The notes under the pieces are model-generated. The model did not search any database and was not told the DNA's origin. It saw only the letters and a list, made by a program, of their open reading frames with translations. This document shows positions 1 to 7,790 of a stretch of 15,520 nt of DNA, in pieces. Positions within the stretch are counted from its first letter, which is position 1; each line of letters begins with the position of its first letter. Both the position numbers and the translations under genes were made by a program. Origin of the DNA: Cellvibrionales bacterium UBA7375 (GTDB lineage: Bacteria; Pseudomonadota; Gammaproteobacteria; Pseudomonadales; Porticoccaceae); contig DKNZ01000089.1 of the NCBI GenBank assembly GCA_002469845.1, forward strand, positions 987-16,506, in the 5' to 3' direction.

Positions 1-1446
1 CTGTGATTCACTATCCTGCGACTGATCTTGTTGCTGATCATTCTCTTGGGGTTGATTTTGCTTCTGTTGTTTCAGTTGCTCTACTAGCTTTCGATTAGCA
101 ATTGCATCTGCCATGCCGGGCTCTATTTTGAGTGCTTGATCATAGGCTTTAATAGCACTATCTAATTTACCCAAGCGTGCCAATGCATTGCCTAGATTAT
201 ATTGATCATCGGCACTATTACCTTGTTGGTATTGTTCTACCGCAGCTTCATAATCACCATTTTTATAGGCAGCGCTGGCTTGCCATTGGGGATCTTTAAA
301 TACCAGCTGGGCGGTTGCCGTATCGCCTTTTTCTAAGGCATTGCGTCCCTGTTGATCCGCGGTATACCAAAGATCCTGCCAAACAGATGCCTCTGTGGGT
401 GAGTGGGTGAATAATGTTGGCGCCAAAATTACTATATATATTGCACCTCTGCGGAAGCTGGCTAATAACAATGGGATAAGCAATATTATTAGCCAAAAGC
501 CACGATCTTGCCAAATATCAAAGTCTCGATCATTAACTTCTGTAGTGTTGGAGAATTCTTGGGCTATAGCCTCAGAAATAGCACTAATATCGCCATCATC
601 ATTAGTCAGATTAAAATAATGACCATTGCCAATAGCCGCCAGTTGTTTAAGAGATGATGTCTCAAGTCTTGGCAAGATAATGCTATCGTTCTGATCTTTA
701 ACAAAGCCGCCATTGGCTAATGGAATAGGGGCCCCCTCAGAAGTACCTATACCTAAAATATGAAGGCGTACATTGCCCTCTGATAGCTGGGAGGAAATAT
801 CTGCAAAAGCAGATCTATCCACGCCATCGGTTATAAGTAATAAATCTGCCTGTTGATAACCGCCATTAATAACTAGCTCAAGAGCAGTAGCGACCGCATC
901 TTCGGTATTACTGCCATAACTAGGTAGCAATGTTGGGTTTAATGTCGGAGTCAGGCTAATAATGGTATTGCTGTCCTCGGTCAAAGGAGAGACGGCAAAT
1001 GCTTCTCCGCTGTAAACCACTAGTCCAGTAAAGCCCTGTATACGATCTTTTAAGATATCGATCATTTTAAATCTAGCTCGTACCAACCGACTGGGGGATA
1101 TATCTTGGGCAAGCATTGATGGCGATAAATCTAACACTAATACCAATGCTGAATCTTCTTTATACACGGGTTGTGGCAATTTACTCCAAGTAGGTCCGGC
1201 TAAACTAAGACAAAATAATAGCCAGCAAAGGGCAAGGCCTCGCACAAAATATTTAGCATAATTATTATTCTCCGAGCCATTTTCCATTAGGTAGGGCAGT
1301 AGAGCAGGATTAATAACTTTGCCCCAATTCCCTGTTCGCTGACTGATTTTTTTTATGATGCCAAAGCAGAATGCTGCGGGTAATAATCCCAAAAGCCACA
1401 TGGGTCGAATAAAATGGAAATCTGTTAAAAACTGCCAATCAGCCAT
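1..1446 (-). CDS. BatB-like VWA domain protein with C-terminal TPR (partial, 3' end outside window)
   Basis: The frame is open from an ATG at 1446 to the left edge, giving 482 residues with no stop. Order of parts: N-terminal membrane segments (about residues 15-32 and 68-84), a von Willebrand factor A domain opening with the MIDAS motif DLSPS (D106, S108, S110) and containing LLITDGVD, a further hydrophobic stretch (FWLIILLIPLLLASF and after), then a TPR region at about 385-455 (QYNLGNALARLGKLDSAIKAY), and a Gln/Glu/Asp/Ser-rich tail from about 459. This is the arrangement of BatB proteins, or BatB fused to a BatC-like TPR part. Such proteins sit in the inner membrane with the VWA domain likely periplasmic; their biochemical role is not settled. 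The start has a strong GGAGG five bases upstream and overlaps the 3' end of the BatA-like gene by 8 bases (ATGGCTGA), so translation is probably coupled. The missing end lies to the left of the window. Confidence 0.9.
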   Translation of the reverse strand, partial: MADWQFLTDFHFIRPMWLLGLLPAAFCFGIIKKISQRTGNWGKVINPALLPYLMENGSENNNYAKYFVRGLALCWLLFCLSLAGPTWSKLPQPVYKEDSALVLVLDLSPSMLAQDISPSRLVRARFKMIDILKDRIQGFTGLVVYSGEAFAVSPLTEDSNTIISLTPTLNPTLLPSYGSNTEDAVATALELVINGGYQQADLLLITDGVDRSAFADISSQLSEGNVRLHILGIGTSEGAPIPLANGGFVKDQNDSIILPRLETSSLKQLAAIGNGHYFNLTNDDGDISAISEAIAQEFSNTTEVNDRDFDIWQDRGFWLIILLIPLLLASFRRGAIYIVILAPTLFTHSPTEASVWQDLWYTADQQGRNALEKGDTATAQLVFKDPQWQASAAYKNGDYEAAVEQYQQGNSADDQYNLGNALARLGKLDSAIKAYDQALKIEPGMADAIANRKLVEQLKQQKQNQPQENDQQQDQSQDSESQ

Positions 1447-2395
1447 GAGACCCTCCGCGCTGACGAACAATAGCAATTAACAAACTCAGTACAAATGCTA
1501 TACCCAAGGGCCAATGATAGAGAGAAATAGTCGGACGAATAGTTTCCGCGTCCTGATCAACCGGTTCTAGACGGTTAAGCTCCTGATAAATAGCCTCTAG
1601 TTCCTTGGGGTTTCGGGCTCTAAAGAACTTACCGCCGGTAATTTTTGCAACCTCGGCTAGGGCATTTTCATCCAAGCCATTAGCGCCTCTTGCACCTACG
1701 CCAATGGTATATATTTTTACCTTAGCGCGACTGGCAAGTTGAGCGGCTTTAATGGGTTCCAGTGCTCCGGCGTTATTGGCACCATCAGTTAATAAAATAA
1801 CCACTCTAAGGCTTTCAGGGCGATCCTGAAGGCGTTTTACAGCCAAGCCGATAGCATCGCCTATGGCAGTGCCATTACTACCGGCAAAGCCAAGCTGAGC
1901 TTCATAGAGTAATGTTTGAAGGGTTTTTCTATCAAAAGTGAGTGGTGTTTGAAGATAGGCCTGTTCACCAAATAAAACCAAACCCAGACGGTCTCCCTCG
2001 CGCTTTGTGACAAAGTCACTTACAACAGACTTTACCGCATCAAGTCGATTTAGAGCTTGGCCACCTATACGCATATCCCGCTGTCTCATACTGGGTGATA
2101 TATCAACGGCTAAAAGCAAGTCACGTCCGCTGGTGGGGAGAGCCACAGGGTCGCCAATCCATTGGGGTCGAGATAAGGCTAGTAAGGTACACAACCAACA
2201 TAAACCAAGCAGTATTTTTAACAGGTTTTTAAGCCAAGAGACGCTTTTAAATTGACTATTTTGCGGTTCGCTAATAGCTAGCATTGCCGGCGCTCTCAGG
2301 GCATTAACCGTCTGATTAATCGGCTGCCGCCAATATCTATAGAGCAGAGGAAGGGGAGCAAGAACAAGCGCCCATGGCCAGAGTAACGAAAGCAT
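1439..2395 (-). CDS. BatA-like VWA domain membrane protein
   Basis: The product has 318 residues, a usual BatA length. It shows an N-terminal hydrophobic segment (about 1-20), a second membrane helix (about 56-75), a VWA domain with an intact MIDAS signature DISPS (D98, S100, S102), the conserved Thr in the NGTAIGDA segment (T176) and the TDGANNAG loop (D204), and a C-terminal membrane helix (about 291-311) just before the end. The topology suggests a VWA domain held at the inner membrane by helices on both sides. VWA domains with intact MIDAS bind a divalent metal and protein ligands; by family the partner is the MoxR ATPase and the BatB-like neighbour. The start ATG shares one base with the stop of the DUF4381 gene (TGATG), a hallmark of translational coupling; a GGAG lies 11 bases upstream. 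It could equally be named as a generic VWA protein; the ligand is unknown. Confidence 0.92.
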   Translation of the reverse strand: MLSLLWPWALVLAPLPLLYRYWRQPINQTVNALRAPAMLAISEPQNSQFKSVSWLKNLLKILLGLCWLCTLLALSRPQWIGDPVALPTSGRDLLLAVDISPSMRQRDMRIGGQALNRLDAVKSVVSDFVTKREGDRLGLVLFGEQAYLQTPLTFDRKTLQTLLYEAQLGFAGSNGTAIGDAIGLAVKRLQDRPESLRVVILLTDGANNAGALEPIKAAQLASRAKVKIYTIGVGARGANGLDENALAEVAKITGGKFFRARNPKELEAIYQELNRLEPVDQDAETIRPTISLYHWPLGIAFVLSLLIAIVRQRGGSHG

Positions 2396-2886
2396 CAGCA
2401 GTTATACTCCAGCTTTTCAGCTCGAAAATGAGATTTAATCCAATATCGACTCTGAACAACAAGTTGGTCAACCAGATCTGAAGACACCGTGGTATTCTCG
2501 GCATATAAAAGCTGTTCCCAGTCCTCAGGCAATGCTTCAAATACCATTTTAGGACTGCTCTTTTGTAAAAAAATAATAAATTCGTTGTGACTTAAACTAG
2601 CAAAATTTTGCAATGGGTAAGCACTACTGGCCACCTGTTTTAATAGACTTAATAAGTCCATAAGCCGCTGATGTTGAGCTGAATTAGTAAGGGTTTTTAA
2701 TTGGGTTAAAGCCTGCCGTCTATAGCGTTGAGCAAAAAAATGCTTAAGAATAAGTCTTGTGGCAATAACAATAATGAAGATGCAAGTAGCACCAATAACC
2801 CACCAGCCAAAAGCCAGTGGCCACCACGAAATGGCTTCAGGCAAATGAATATCTTTTAATTGAGCAAGGGGGTCAGTTGGATTCAC
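2395..2886 (-). CDS. DUF4381 domain membrane protein of the MoxR/Bat operon
   Basis: This 163-residue protein has the typical DUF4381 opening: a short N-terminus with DIHLPEAISWWPLAFGWW, then a single membrane helix at about 24-47, followed by a basic stretch (RYRRQALTQL) and a soluble helical tail that would be cytoplasmic by the positive-inside rule. DUF4381 proteins are nearly always found between a DUF58 gene and a BatA-type VWA gene, exactly as here, but their function is not known; a scaffolding role in a MoxR-VWA membrane complex is inference. The start is GTG at 2886, with a strong GGAGG five bases upstream and no better ATG nearby. It lies 13 bases after the DUF58 gene and its stop overlaps the next start by one base. 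Confidence 0.88.
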   Translation of the reverse strand: MNPTDPLAQLKDIHLPEAISWWPLAFGWWVIGATCIFIIVIATRLILKHFFAQRYRRQALTQLKTLTNSAQHQRLMDLLSLLKQVASSAYPLQNFASLSHNEFIIFLQKSSPKMVFEALPEDWEQLLYAENTTVSSDLVDQLVVQSRYWIKSHFRAEKLEYNC

Positions 2887-2899
2887 TATAACCTCCCAG

Positions 2900-3826
2900 T
2901 TAATTTGATTTGCGGGCTGATCGACGTTTGCCGTAAGCCTTAGCTAATAGATGTATCACAGGTTGTGATGTATTAAAGGGGAGTAACACAGCCGATAACT
3001 GCTCACATAGCTTTTGAAGAAGATTTTCCCGCTGGGAAAATTGATAGGCAAAGTGATCGCGTAATTTTACATCGCTAGTATCTAAGATTGCCTGTCGTTC
3101 GCCATTGCCAACGGCATACAGAGCAGGCTCCGGTAATTGCCGTTCAAGGTTATCTATCACTTGGCAAAAATTAATACTGCAGTGTTTTGCCAAAGAAAAT
3201 AAATGGGGTTCACAGTCGCTATTTAGATCATGGAAATCACTAACAATAAACACCGTACTACCTGGTAGAGCAAGACGTCTTGACTCTTCTAAGATAGTGG
3301 CTAAATCTAAGCTATCAGGCTGGGGCTCTAATAAAGCTTCACTAAAATTTTGCAACCCATGGATAAATTGTAATGCTGTGTGATGACTGCGCTTAGGTTT
3401 AACATCTAGTTGCTTTTGAGCCCCAAAAATAACACCGCCCACCCGATCATTGATGCCCAAGCCGGCCCATGCAAGTGCAGCAGAAACCTCACAGGCAACC
3501 ACAGACTTTAGGCGCTGACTTCCAAAAAACATCGAGCTTCTGAGGTCGCAAATAATCAAAATAGGTCGCTCGCGCTCTTCAATAAATACTTTGGTATGGG
3601 GCACCTGAGTGCGAGCAGTTACTCGCCAGTCAATACTGCGAACATCATCCCCGGGCTGATATAGTCTAACTTGATCAAAATCCATACCGCGCCCACGAAA
3701 ATGTGATTTATGACCGCCAGCCAATATTTGACGAGCCTGTAACTTTGGAAAGTGGGTTAATTCTTTGGCCCCATAGCGAAGCTTAATCAGCTGATGGGAA
3801 TCAGCAATTGCAGGATTAGATTTCAT
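2900..3826 (-). CDS. DUF58 domain protein (MoxR-associated, degenerate VWA-like fold)
   Basis: The 308-residue product carries the DUF58 core block at residues 43-67 (FRGRGMDFDQVRLYQPGDDV then RSIDW), followed by a VWA-like beta strand and motif at 91-99 (IICDLRSSM). The usual metal motif DxSxS here reads D94-L-R96-S-S98, so the first serine is replaced by arginine and metal binding is questionable. No signal peptide or membrane helix is evident, so the protein is probably cytosolic, next to the MoxR ATPase. DUF58 proteins are partners of MoxR ATPases in many bacteria; a precise activity is not established. The start ATG at 3826 has GAGG eight bases upstream. It is 31 bases downstream of moxR and 13 bases before the DUF4381 gene, clearly in the same transcript. 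Confidence 0.92.
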   Translation of the reverse strand: MKSNPAIADSHQLIKLRYGAKELTHFPKLQARQILAGGHKSHFRGRGMDFDQVRLYQPGDDVRSIDWRVTARTQVPHTKVFIEERERPILIICDLRSSMFFGSQRLKSVVACEVSAALAWAGLGINDRVGGVIFGAQKQLDVKPKRSHHTALQFIHGLQNFSEALLEPQPDSLDLATILEESRRLALPGSTVFIVSDFHDLNSDCEPHLFSLAKHCSINFCQVIDNLERQLPEPALYAVGNGERQAILDTSDVKLRDHFAYQFSQRENLLQKLCEQLSAVLLPFNTSQPVIHLLAKAYGKRRSARKSN

Positions 3827-3857
3827 ACCTTAAGCCTCATTAGCCAATAGCATCTAA

Positions 3858-4811
3858 TTAAGCGGAAGCAACTGAAGATAAAAGAGTGTCTATGACCTGA
3901 TTAGTATCAATGCCAGCTGCTTCAGCTTCAAAACTTAGAATCAGTCGATGCCGCAGTACATCATGGGCCACTGCACGGATATCGTCCGGTGTAACATAGT
4001 CACGATGGTCTAGCCATGCCACGGCACGACTGCATCGATCAAGGGCAATAGTTGCTCGAGGGCTTGCACCATAATCTAACCAGTTGGCCAAATCACCGCC
4101 ATAGGCATCAGTATTTCGAGTGGCAAGAATAATCTGAACTAAATATTCTTCCACCGCTTCATTCATATGAACTTCCAATACTTCTTTTCTTGCGGCAAAT
4201 AAATCCTGCTGTGAAATTGGCTCAAATTCTGCAACTTTTTCGCCCTGTGCCTCCTGTCGTGACAGTTGCAAAATAGTTCTCTCACTATCAGGAGAAGGAT
4301 AGTCAACGGAGACATGCATTAAAAAGCGGTCCATTTGCGCCTCTGGCAACGGGTAAGTCCCTTCTTGTTCAATGGGATTTTGAGTCGCCATCACCAAAAA
4401 TAACTCCGGTAGCGGATAGCTTTTTTTACCCACTGAAATCTGTCGTTCGGCCATAGCTTCTAAAAGAGCCGATTGAACTTTTGCTGGGGCTCGATTAATT
4501 TCATCCGCAAGAACAAGATTGTGAAACAATGGACCGGCCTGAAATTCAAAAATACCCTGCTCAGGGCGGTATATGTCACTGCCGGTAATATCAGAAGGAA
4601 GCAAGTCAGGCGTAAATTGCACCCGATGAAAATCAGCATCTAAGCCTTCGGAAACTGTCTTTATAGCCTTAGTTTTAGCCAAACCGGGGGCACCTTCCAC
4701 CAAAAGGTGGCCATCGGCTAAAAGGGCGATAATGATACGTTCAATAAGTTGTTGTTGACCGACAATTCTGCTGTTGAGCCAAGTTTTAAGGCTATCTATA
4801 TTCTGGTGCAA
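3858..4811 (-). CDS. MoxR-family AAA+ ATPase
   Basis: The 317-residue protein has every AAA+ element: Walker A GAPGLAKT (40-47), Walker B LVLADE (D103, E104), sensor 1 ATQNP (142-146), the EAQMDRF segment with R162, and the sensor 2 region GASPRA (248-253). The pattern GHLLVEGAPGLAKT plus LADEINRAPAKVQSALLEAM is that of MoxR ATPases. These are thought to act as chaperones that load metal or remodel VWA-domain partners; the VWA and DUF58 genes downstream are the expected partners. The start is TTG at 4811: AGAGG lies six bases upstream, and the N-terminus MHQNIDSLKTWLNSRIVGQQ matches the usual start of the family, with no in-frame ATG that would preserve it. It is first in the operon, with a promoter candidate at 4857-4885. 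Confidence 0.94.
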   Translation of the reverse strand: MHQNIDSLKTWLNSRIVGQQQLIERIIIALLADGHLLVEGAPGLAKTKAIKTVSEGLDADFHRVQFTPDLLPSDITGSDIYRPEQGIFEFQAGPLFHNLVLADEINRAPAKVQSALLEAMAERQISVGKKSYPLPELFLVMATQNPIEQEGTYPLPEAQMDRFLMHVSVDYPSPDSERTILQLSRQEAQGEKVAEFEPISQQDLFAARKEVLEVHMNEAVEEYLVQIILATRNTDAYGGDLANWLDYGASPRATIALDRCSRAVAWLDHRDYVTPDDIRAVAHDVLRHRLILSFEAEAAGIDTNQVIDTLLSSVASA

Positions 4812-4856
4812 GTTGGACCTCTGTTAAAATTTAAGCAATAAGAAAAACAAACACCG

Positions 4857-4885
4857 ATTTTAGTGAGTCTCCTTAAAAGAAACAA
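4857..4885 (-). promoter_or_regulatory. Candidate sigma70 promoter of the moxR-bat operon
   Basis: On the minus strand TTGTTT (4885-4880) and TAAAAT (4862-4857) are separated by 17 bases. The -10 matches 5 of 6 consensus bases; the -35 matches only the TTG. The predicted transcript would begin about 40 bases before the TTG start of moxR. It lies just after the proposed rmf terminator, which fits a separate transcription unit for the operon. Confidence 0.45.
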
Positions 4886-4896
4886 TTATCGATGTT

Positions 4897-4948
4897 AAAA
4901 AAAACCATAATTTACAATTTAGACTATTAAATAATAGATGAAAATTGT
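4897..4948 (-). terminator. AT-rich hairpin plus T-tract, likely rmf terminator
   Basis: Right after the rmf stop, the minus strand can fold with outer arms ACAATTT/AAATTGT (4948-4942 and 4920-4914) and inner arms CTATTA/TAATAG (4937-4932 and 4929-4924) around a 2-base loop. A run of eight T follows (4904-4897), nine bases beyond the stem base. The stem is AT-only apart from two C-G pairs, and the T-run is displaced, so termination may be partial; some rmf transcripts may continue into moxR. Confidence 0.5.
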
Positions 4949-4949
4949 G

Positions 4950-5156
4950 TTACAGATTACTTACCCTTTGTTGCAAGGTAGCCTGGCTAAAACCACTCCA
5001 GTAGTCTGCGCGTCCTTGGCGCCATCCAGTACACCAGTGAAATCCCAAAATAGAATCAGCTTGATAGGGACAAGTTGATTTAGAGCGCTGCTGAATAGCA
5101 GTTTGATAGCCTCTTAGAAAGGCACGATGGGACAAATTTTTTTTGTGTTTTTTCAT
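4950..5156 (-). CDS. rmf: Ribosome modulation factor (RMF), extended C-terminus
   Basis: RMF is the small basic protein that converts 70S ribosomes into inactive 100S dimers in stationary phase or starvation. The 68-residue product has the family signature: RGYQTAI (15-21), RSKSTCPYQ (24-32) and WCTGWRQGRADY (41-52), which line up with RGYQAGI, RSKEMCPYQ and WLGGWREAMADR of the E. coli protein. E. coli RMF has 55 residues; this one carries about 13 more at the C-terminus (through LQQRVSNL). The start is the ATG at 5156: a GGAG at 5166-5163 lies six bases upstream. An in-frame ATG four codons earlier (5168) overlaps that Shine-Dalgarno sequence and has none of its own. The gene stands alone and is divergent from rlmKL, whose product also acts on the ribosome. 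Growth-phase control is expected but no specific operator was recognised. Confidence 0.93.
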   Translation of the reverse strand: MKKHKKNLSHRAFLRGYQTAIQQRSKSTCPYQADSILGFHWCTGWRQGRADYWSGFSQATLQQRVSNL

Positions 5157-5207
5157 AGGAATCTCCATTCTTAATAGTTAACATCTGAATGCTGATAAAA
5201 TATTTTG

Positions 5208-5235
5208 TATATATTTTTCAACAACCAGAGAGCAA
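5208..5235 (-). promoter_or_regulatory. Possible rmf promoter
   Basis: On the minus strand TTGCTC (5235-5230) and TATATA (5213-5208) are 16 bases apart, placing a start about 45 bases before the rmf ATG. The surrounding 5195-5220 segment is very AT-rich, and other registers (for example TTGAAA at about 5221-5216) are possible. The exact element is uncertain. Confidence 0.3.
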
Positions 5236-5356
5236 AGAGAGATAGAATGGCGACCTATATCGGTGCTGGCAGGTCACATTCTGTAAAAAAGCTCCCCTAG
5301 TTAATTTTCGACCGTTTAATGACTTAATGGTTCCATACATTTTAGGATACAAAAAA

Positions 5357-7534
5357 GTGCCTCTAAAAACAGATGTTACAGCTTGGTTAGCCACTTGCCC
5401 AAAAGGTATGGAGCAACTTTTAGCCGATGAGCTTCAAGCAATTGGTGCTACAGAAATCAAGCAAACCGTTGCTGCAGTCCACTTTCATGGAATATTAGAA
5501 GTGGCCTACAAGGCCTGTCTTTGGTCGCGCTTAGCCAATCGTATACTGATGCCATTATTGAGCTTTAAACTCGATAGTACCGATGATCTATATACCCAAG
5601 CGGTCGAAATTCCATGGGAAGAGCATCTTAGCGCCGACAATAGTATCGCTATCGATTTTATTGGCACATCAAAACATATCGACAACAGTATGTATGGCGC
5701 CCAATTATTAAAAGATGCAGTGGTCGATCGAATTCGACGCATTGCCGGCGGTCGACCTAATGTAGACGCCAAATCTCCAGATATTCGTATTCAGGCCCGA
5801 CATCATAAGGGTCAGGTGGTTGTTTCGTTGGATATATCTGGCGATAGCCTTCATCGCCGAGGTTATAGAACGGGACAGGGCAGTGCGCCATTAAAAGAAA
5901 ATCTTGCTGCCGCATTATTGATGCGCGCAGGTTGGTCTGATATTGCCAAGCAGGGAGGTGCCCTGATTGACCCCATGTGCGGTAGTGGTACTTTTTTAAT
6001 TGAAGCGGCAATGATAGCGGCAGATATAGCGCCCTCAATTAACCGCCAATACTTTGGTTTTAATCATTGGTTACAGCATGATGAGGAATTATGGGATTCA
6101 GTGGTTAAAGATGCCCATACAAGACGAGATGTGGGTCTTGAAGGCCTAGAAAATGATATTCGCGGCTATGATGGAAACAGTCGCTTATTAGAAGTCACTG
6201 TCGCTAATATTGAAAATGCAGGGCTAGATGAACATATTCGCATTGCTCATAAGCCACTCGATCAGTTTGGTAAAGCAACAGCGGACAATGGCTTGCTGAT
6301 AACCAATCCACCCTATGGCGCCAGAATGGGCGAAGAAGAGCAGTTAGTGCCTCTTTACCAAAAGCTTGGCACTGTGCTGCAGAAAAACTTTATCCAGTGG
6401 CGTGCCGCAGTCTATACCGGAAATTTAGATTTAGCCCGTCAGTTAGACCTGTCCCCGACTAAGCAATACAGTTTATTCAATGGCTCAATTCCCTGTAAAT
6501 TGTTGGTATTTGACAATATGCAGTCTAAATCTGAGCAAATTGCCGAACGATTAAGCAAACCCGCGCCGGTTCAGCCTCTTACAGAAGAAGCAACAATGCT
6601 ATTTAACCGCCTGCAAAAAAATCAAAGGCGCTTAAAAGGTTGGTTAAAGAAGTCGTCAATTAGCTGTTATCGTCTTTATGATGCCGATATTCCTGAATAT
6701 TCGGCGGCTATTGATATCTATGAGCAACGTATCTATGTGCAGGAATATGCCGCACCCAATACCATTGAAGAGCGTGTCGCCAAGCAGCGATTCGAAACCA
6801 TTAAGCGCGCAGTCAAAGAGTTTGCGGGGGATCGGTTTAAAAAAGTCTATTATAAAGAGCGTCGCCGGCAAAAAGGGGATGCTCAGTATCAGCGTTTAAA
6901 CGAAGAAACCTCTGAAAGCATTATTGTCAAAGAGGGTGGGGCGCGTTTCGAGGTAAACCTAAGTGACTATTTAGATACGGGACTGTTTCTCGATCATCGG
7001 CCTGTGCGATCTATGTTGGGTGACCTTTGCAAAGGTAAATCACTGCTTAATCTATTTTGCTATACCGCCTCTGCAACTGTGCAGGCGGCATTAGCCGGTG
7101 CTAAAAGCTCTCTTAGTATAGATATGTCCAATACCTACCTAGATTGGGCCCAGCGAAACTTTGATCTAAACAGTCTGAGTCCAACAAAACACCAGCTATT
7201 GCGTGCGGACTGTTTAAAATGGCTAGAGGAAGACAGTCAAACCTTTGATGTGATCTTTCTTGATCCGCCAACCTTTTCTAATTCAAAGAAAATGGAAACA
7301 GTCTTAGATGTTCAGCGTGATCATCCGGAACTAATACGTCAGGCCATGACCAAGTTAAACCCAGAGGGTATTTTGGTTTTTTCCAATAACTTCCGTAAAT
7401 TTAAGTTAGATGAGCTAACTTCACGTCAGTTTAACTGTGAAAATATAACAACACAGACTTTGGATATGGATTTTGAGCGCAATCCGCGCATTCATAATGT
7501 GTGGTTGATCAACAAACGCAGTTCGTTTGGTTAA
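5357..7534 (+). CDS. rlmL: Bifunctional 23S rRNA methyltransferase RlmKL (m2G2445 / m7G2069)
   Basis: This fused enzyme methylates two guanines of 23S rRNA with S-adenosylmethionine. From the chosen GTG the protein has 725 residues (E. coli: 702). Order: N-terminal ferredoxin-like and THUMP part (to about 160), RlmL methyltransferase domain with the SAM-binding DPMCGSGTFLIEAA (from D205) and catalytic NPPYG (from N317), then the RlmK half with LDTGLFLDHRPVR, a Rossmann motif LLNLFCYTASATVQAALAGA (about 560-580) and LDPPTFSNS (about 635). Start choice: an ATG ten codons upstream (5327) has no Shine-Dalgarno sequence, while GTG 5357 has AGGA nine bases upstream and gives an N-terminus closer to E. 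coli, where AWLATCPKGMEQLL aligns with SLFASTARGLEELL. It is divergent from rmf; the glutaredoxin-like gene follows after 5 bases. No convincing promoter was seen in 5236-5326. Confidence 0.95.
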   Translation: MPLKTDVTAWLATCPKGMEQLLADELQAIGATEIKQTVAAVHFHGILEVAYKACLWSRLANRILMPLLSFKLDSTDDLYTQAVEIPWEEHLSADNSIAIDFIGTSKHIDNSMYGAQLLKDAVVDRIRRIAGGRPNVDAKSPDIRIQARHHKGQVVVSLDISGDSLHRRGYRTGQGSAPLKENLAAALLMRAGWSDIAKQGGALIDPMCGSGTFLIEAAMIAADIAPSINRQYFGFNHWLQHDEELWDSVVKDAHTRRDVGLEGLENDIRGYDGNSRLLEVTVANIENAGLDEHIRIAHKPLDQFGKATADNGLLITNPPYGARMGEEEQLVPLYQKLGTVLQKNFIQWRAAVYTGNLDLARQLDLSPTKQYSLFNGSIPCKLLVFDNMQSKSEQIAERLSKPAPVQPLTEEATMLFNRLQKNQRRLKGWLKKSSISCYRLYDADIPEYSAAIDIYEQRIYVQEYAAPNTIEERVAKQRFETIKRAVKEFAGDRFKKVYYKERRRQKGDAQYQRLNEETSESIIVKEGGARFEVNLSDYLDTGLFLDHRPVRSMLGDLCKGKSLLNLFCYTASATVQAALAGAKSSLSIDMSNTYLDWAQRNFDLNSLSPTKHQLLRADCLKWLEEDSQTFDVIFLDPPTFSNSKKMETVLDVQRDHPELIRQAMTKLNPEGILVFSNNFRKFKLDELTSRQFNCENITTQTLDMDFERNPRIHNVWLINKRSSFG

Positions 7535-7539
7535 CGCTT

Positions 7540-7776
7540 ATGACGAATAAAATAACGCTAATAACGGGCCCAAATTGCCATCTTTGTGATCAGGCAAAGG
7601 CGCTACTTTACCCGCTGTTAGAAGCCAAAAATATTCAGTTAAAGGAGTTAAATATAAAGGATGATAAGACCCTTTTTGAGCAATATAGTCTACTTATTCC
7701 AGTGATTATTTTCTCTGATGGCAGTGAAAAAGGCTGGCCTTTTACCGCCGCTCAGATAGCACGATATATTAATTAA
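7540..7776 (+). CDS. Glutaredoxin-like (thioredoxin-fold) small protein
   Basis: The 78-residue product begins MTNKITLITGPNCHLC and has a CxxC redox pair (C13, C16) after the first beta strand, a hydrophobic strand with a likely cis-proline (SLLIPVIIF), and DGSEKGWPFTAAQI at the end. This is the small glutaredoxin-like family (often called DUF836 or YfcG-neighbour type proteins), whose substrates are unknown. The ATG at 7540 was chosen because it lies 5 bases after the rlmKL stop and puts the CxxC at the usual place; the frame is open further upstream from a GTG at 7501, but that would overlap rlmKL by 34 bases and add an unrelated 13-residue tail. No strong Shine-Dalgarno sequence is visible, so translation is probably coupled to rlmKL. 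Confidence 0.82.
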   Translation: MTNKITLITGPNCHLCDQAKALLYPLLEAKNIQLKELNIKDDKTLFEQYSLLIPVIIFSDGSEKGWPFTAAQIARYIN

Positions 7777-7790
7777 TTACTATTTAAATC

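Noticed and set aside
395..619. Open frame on the plus strand within the BatB-like gene
   Set aside because: It is opposite the conserved BatB frame, which is open over the whole region, and has no independent support.
2007..2255. Open frame on the plus strand within the BatA-like gene
   Set aside because: It lies wholly opposite a conserved VWA domain, and its sequence shows no family features.
5757..6038. Open frame on the minus strand opposite rlmKL
   Set aside because: It overlaps the SAM-binding region of RlmL; its composition and lack of start signals mark it as a shadow.
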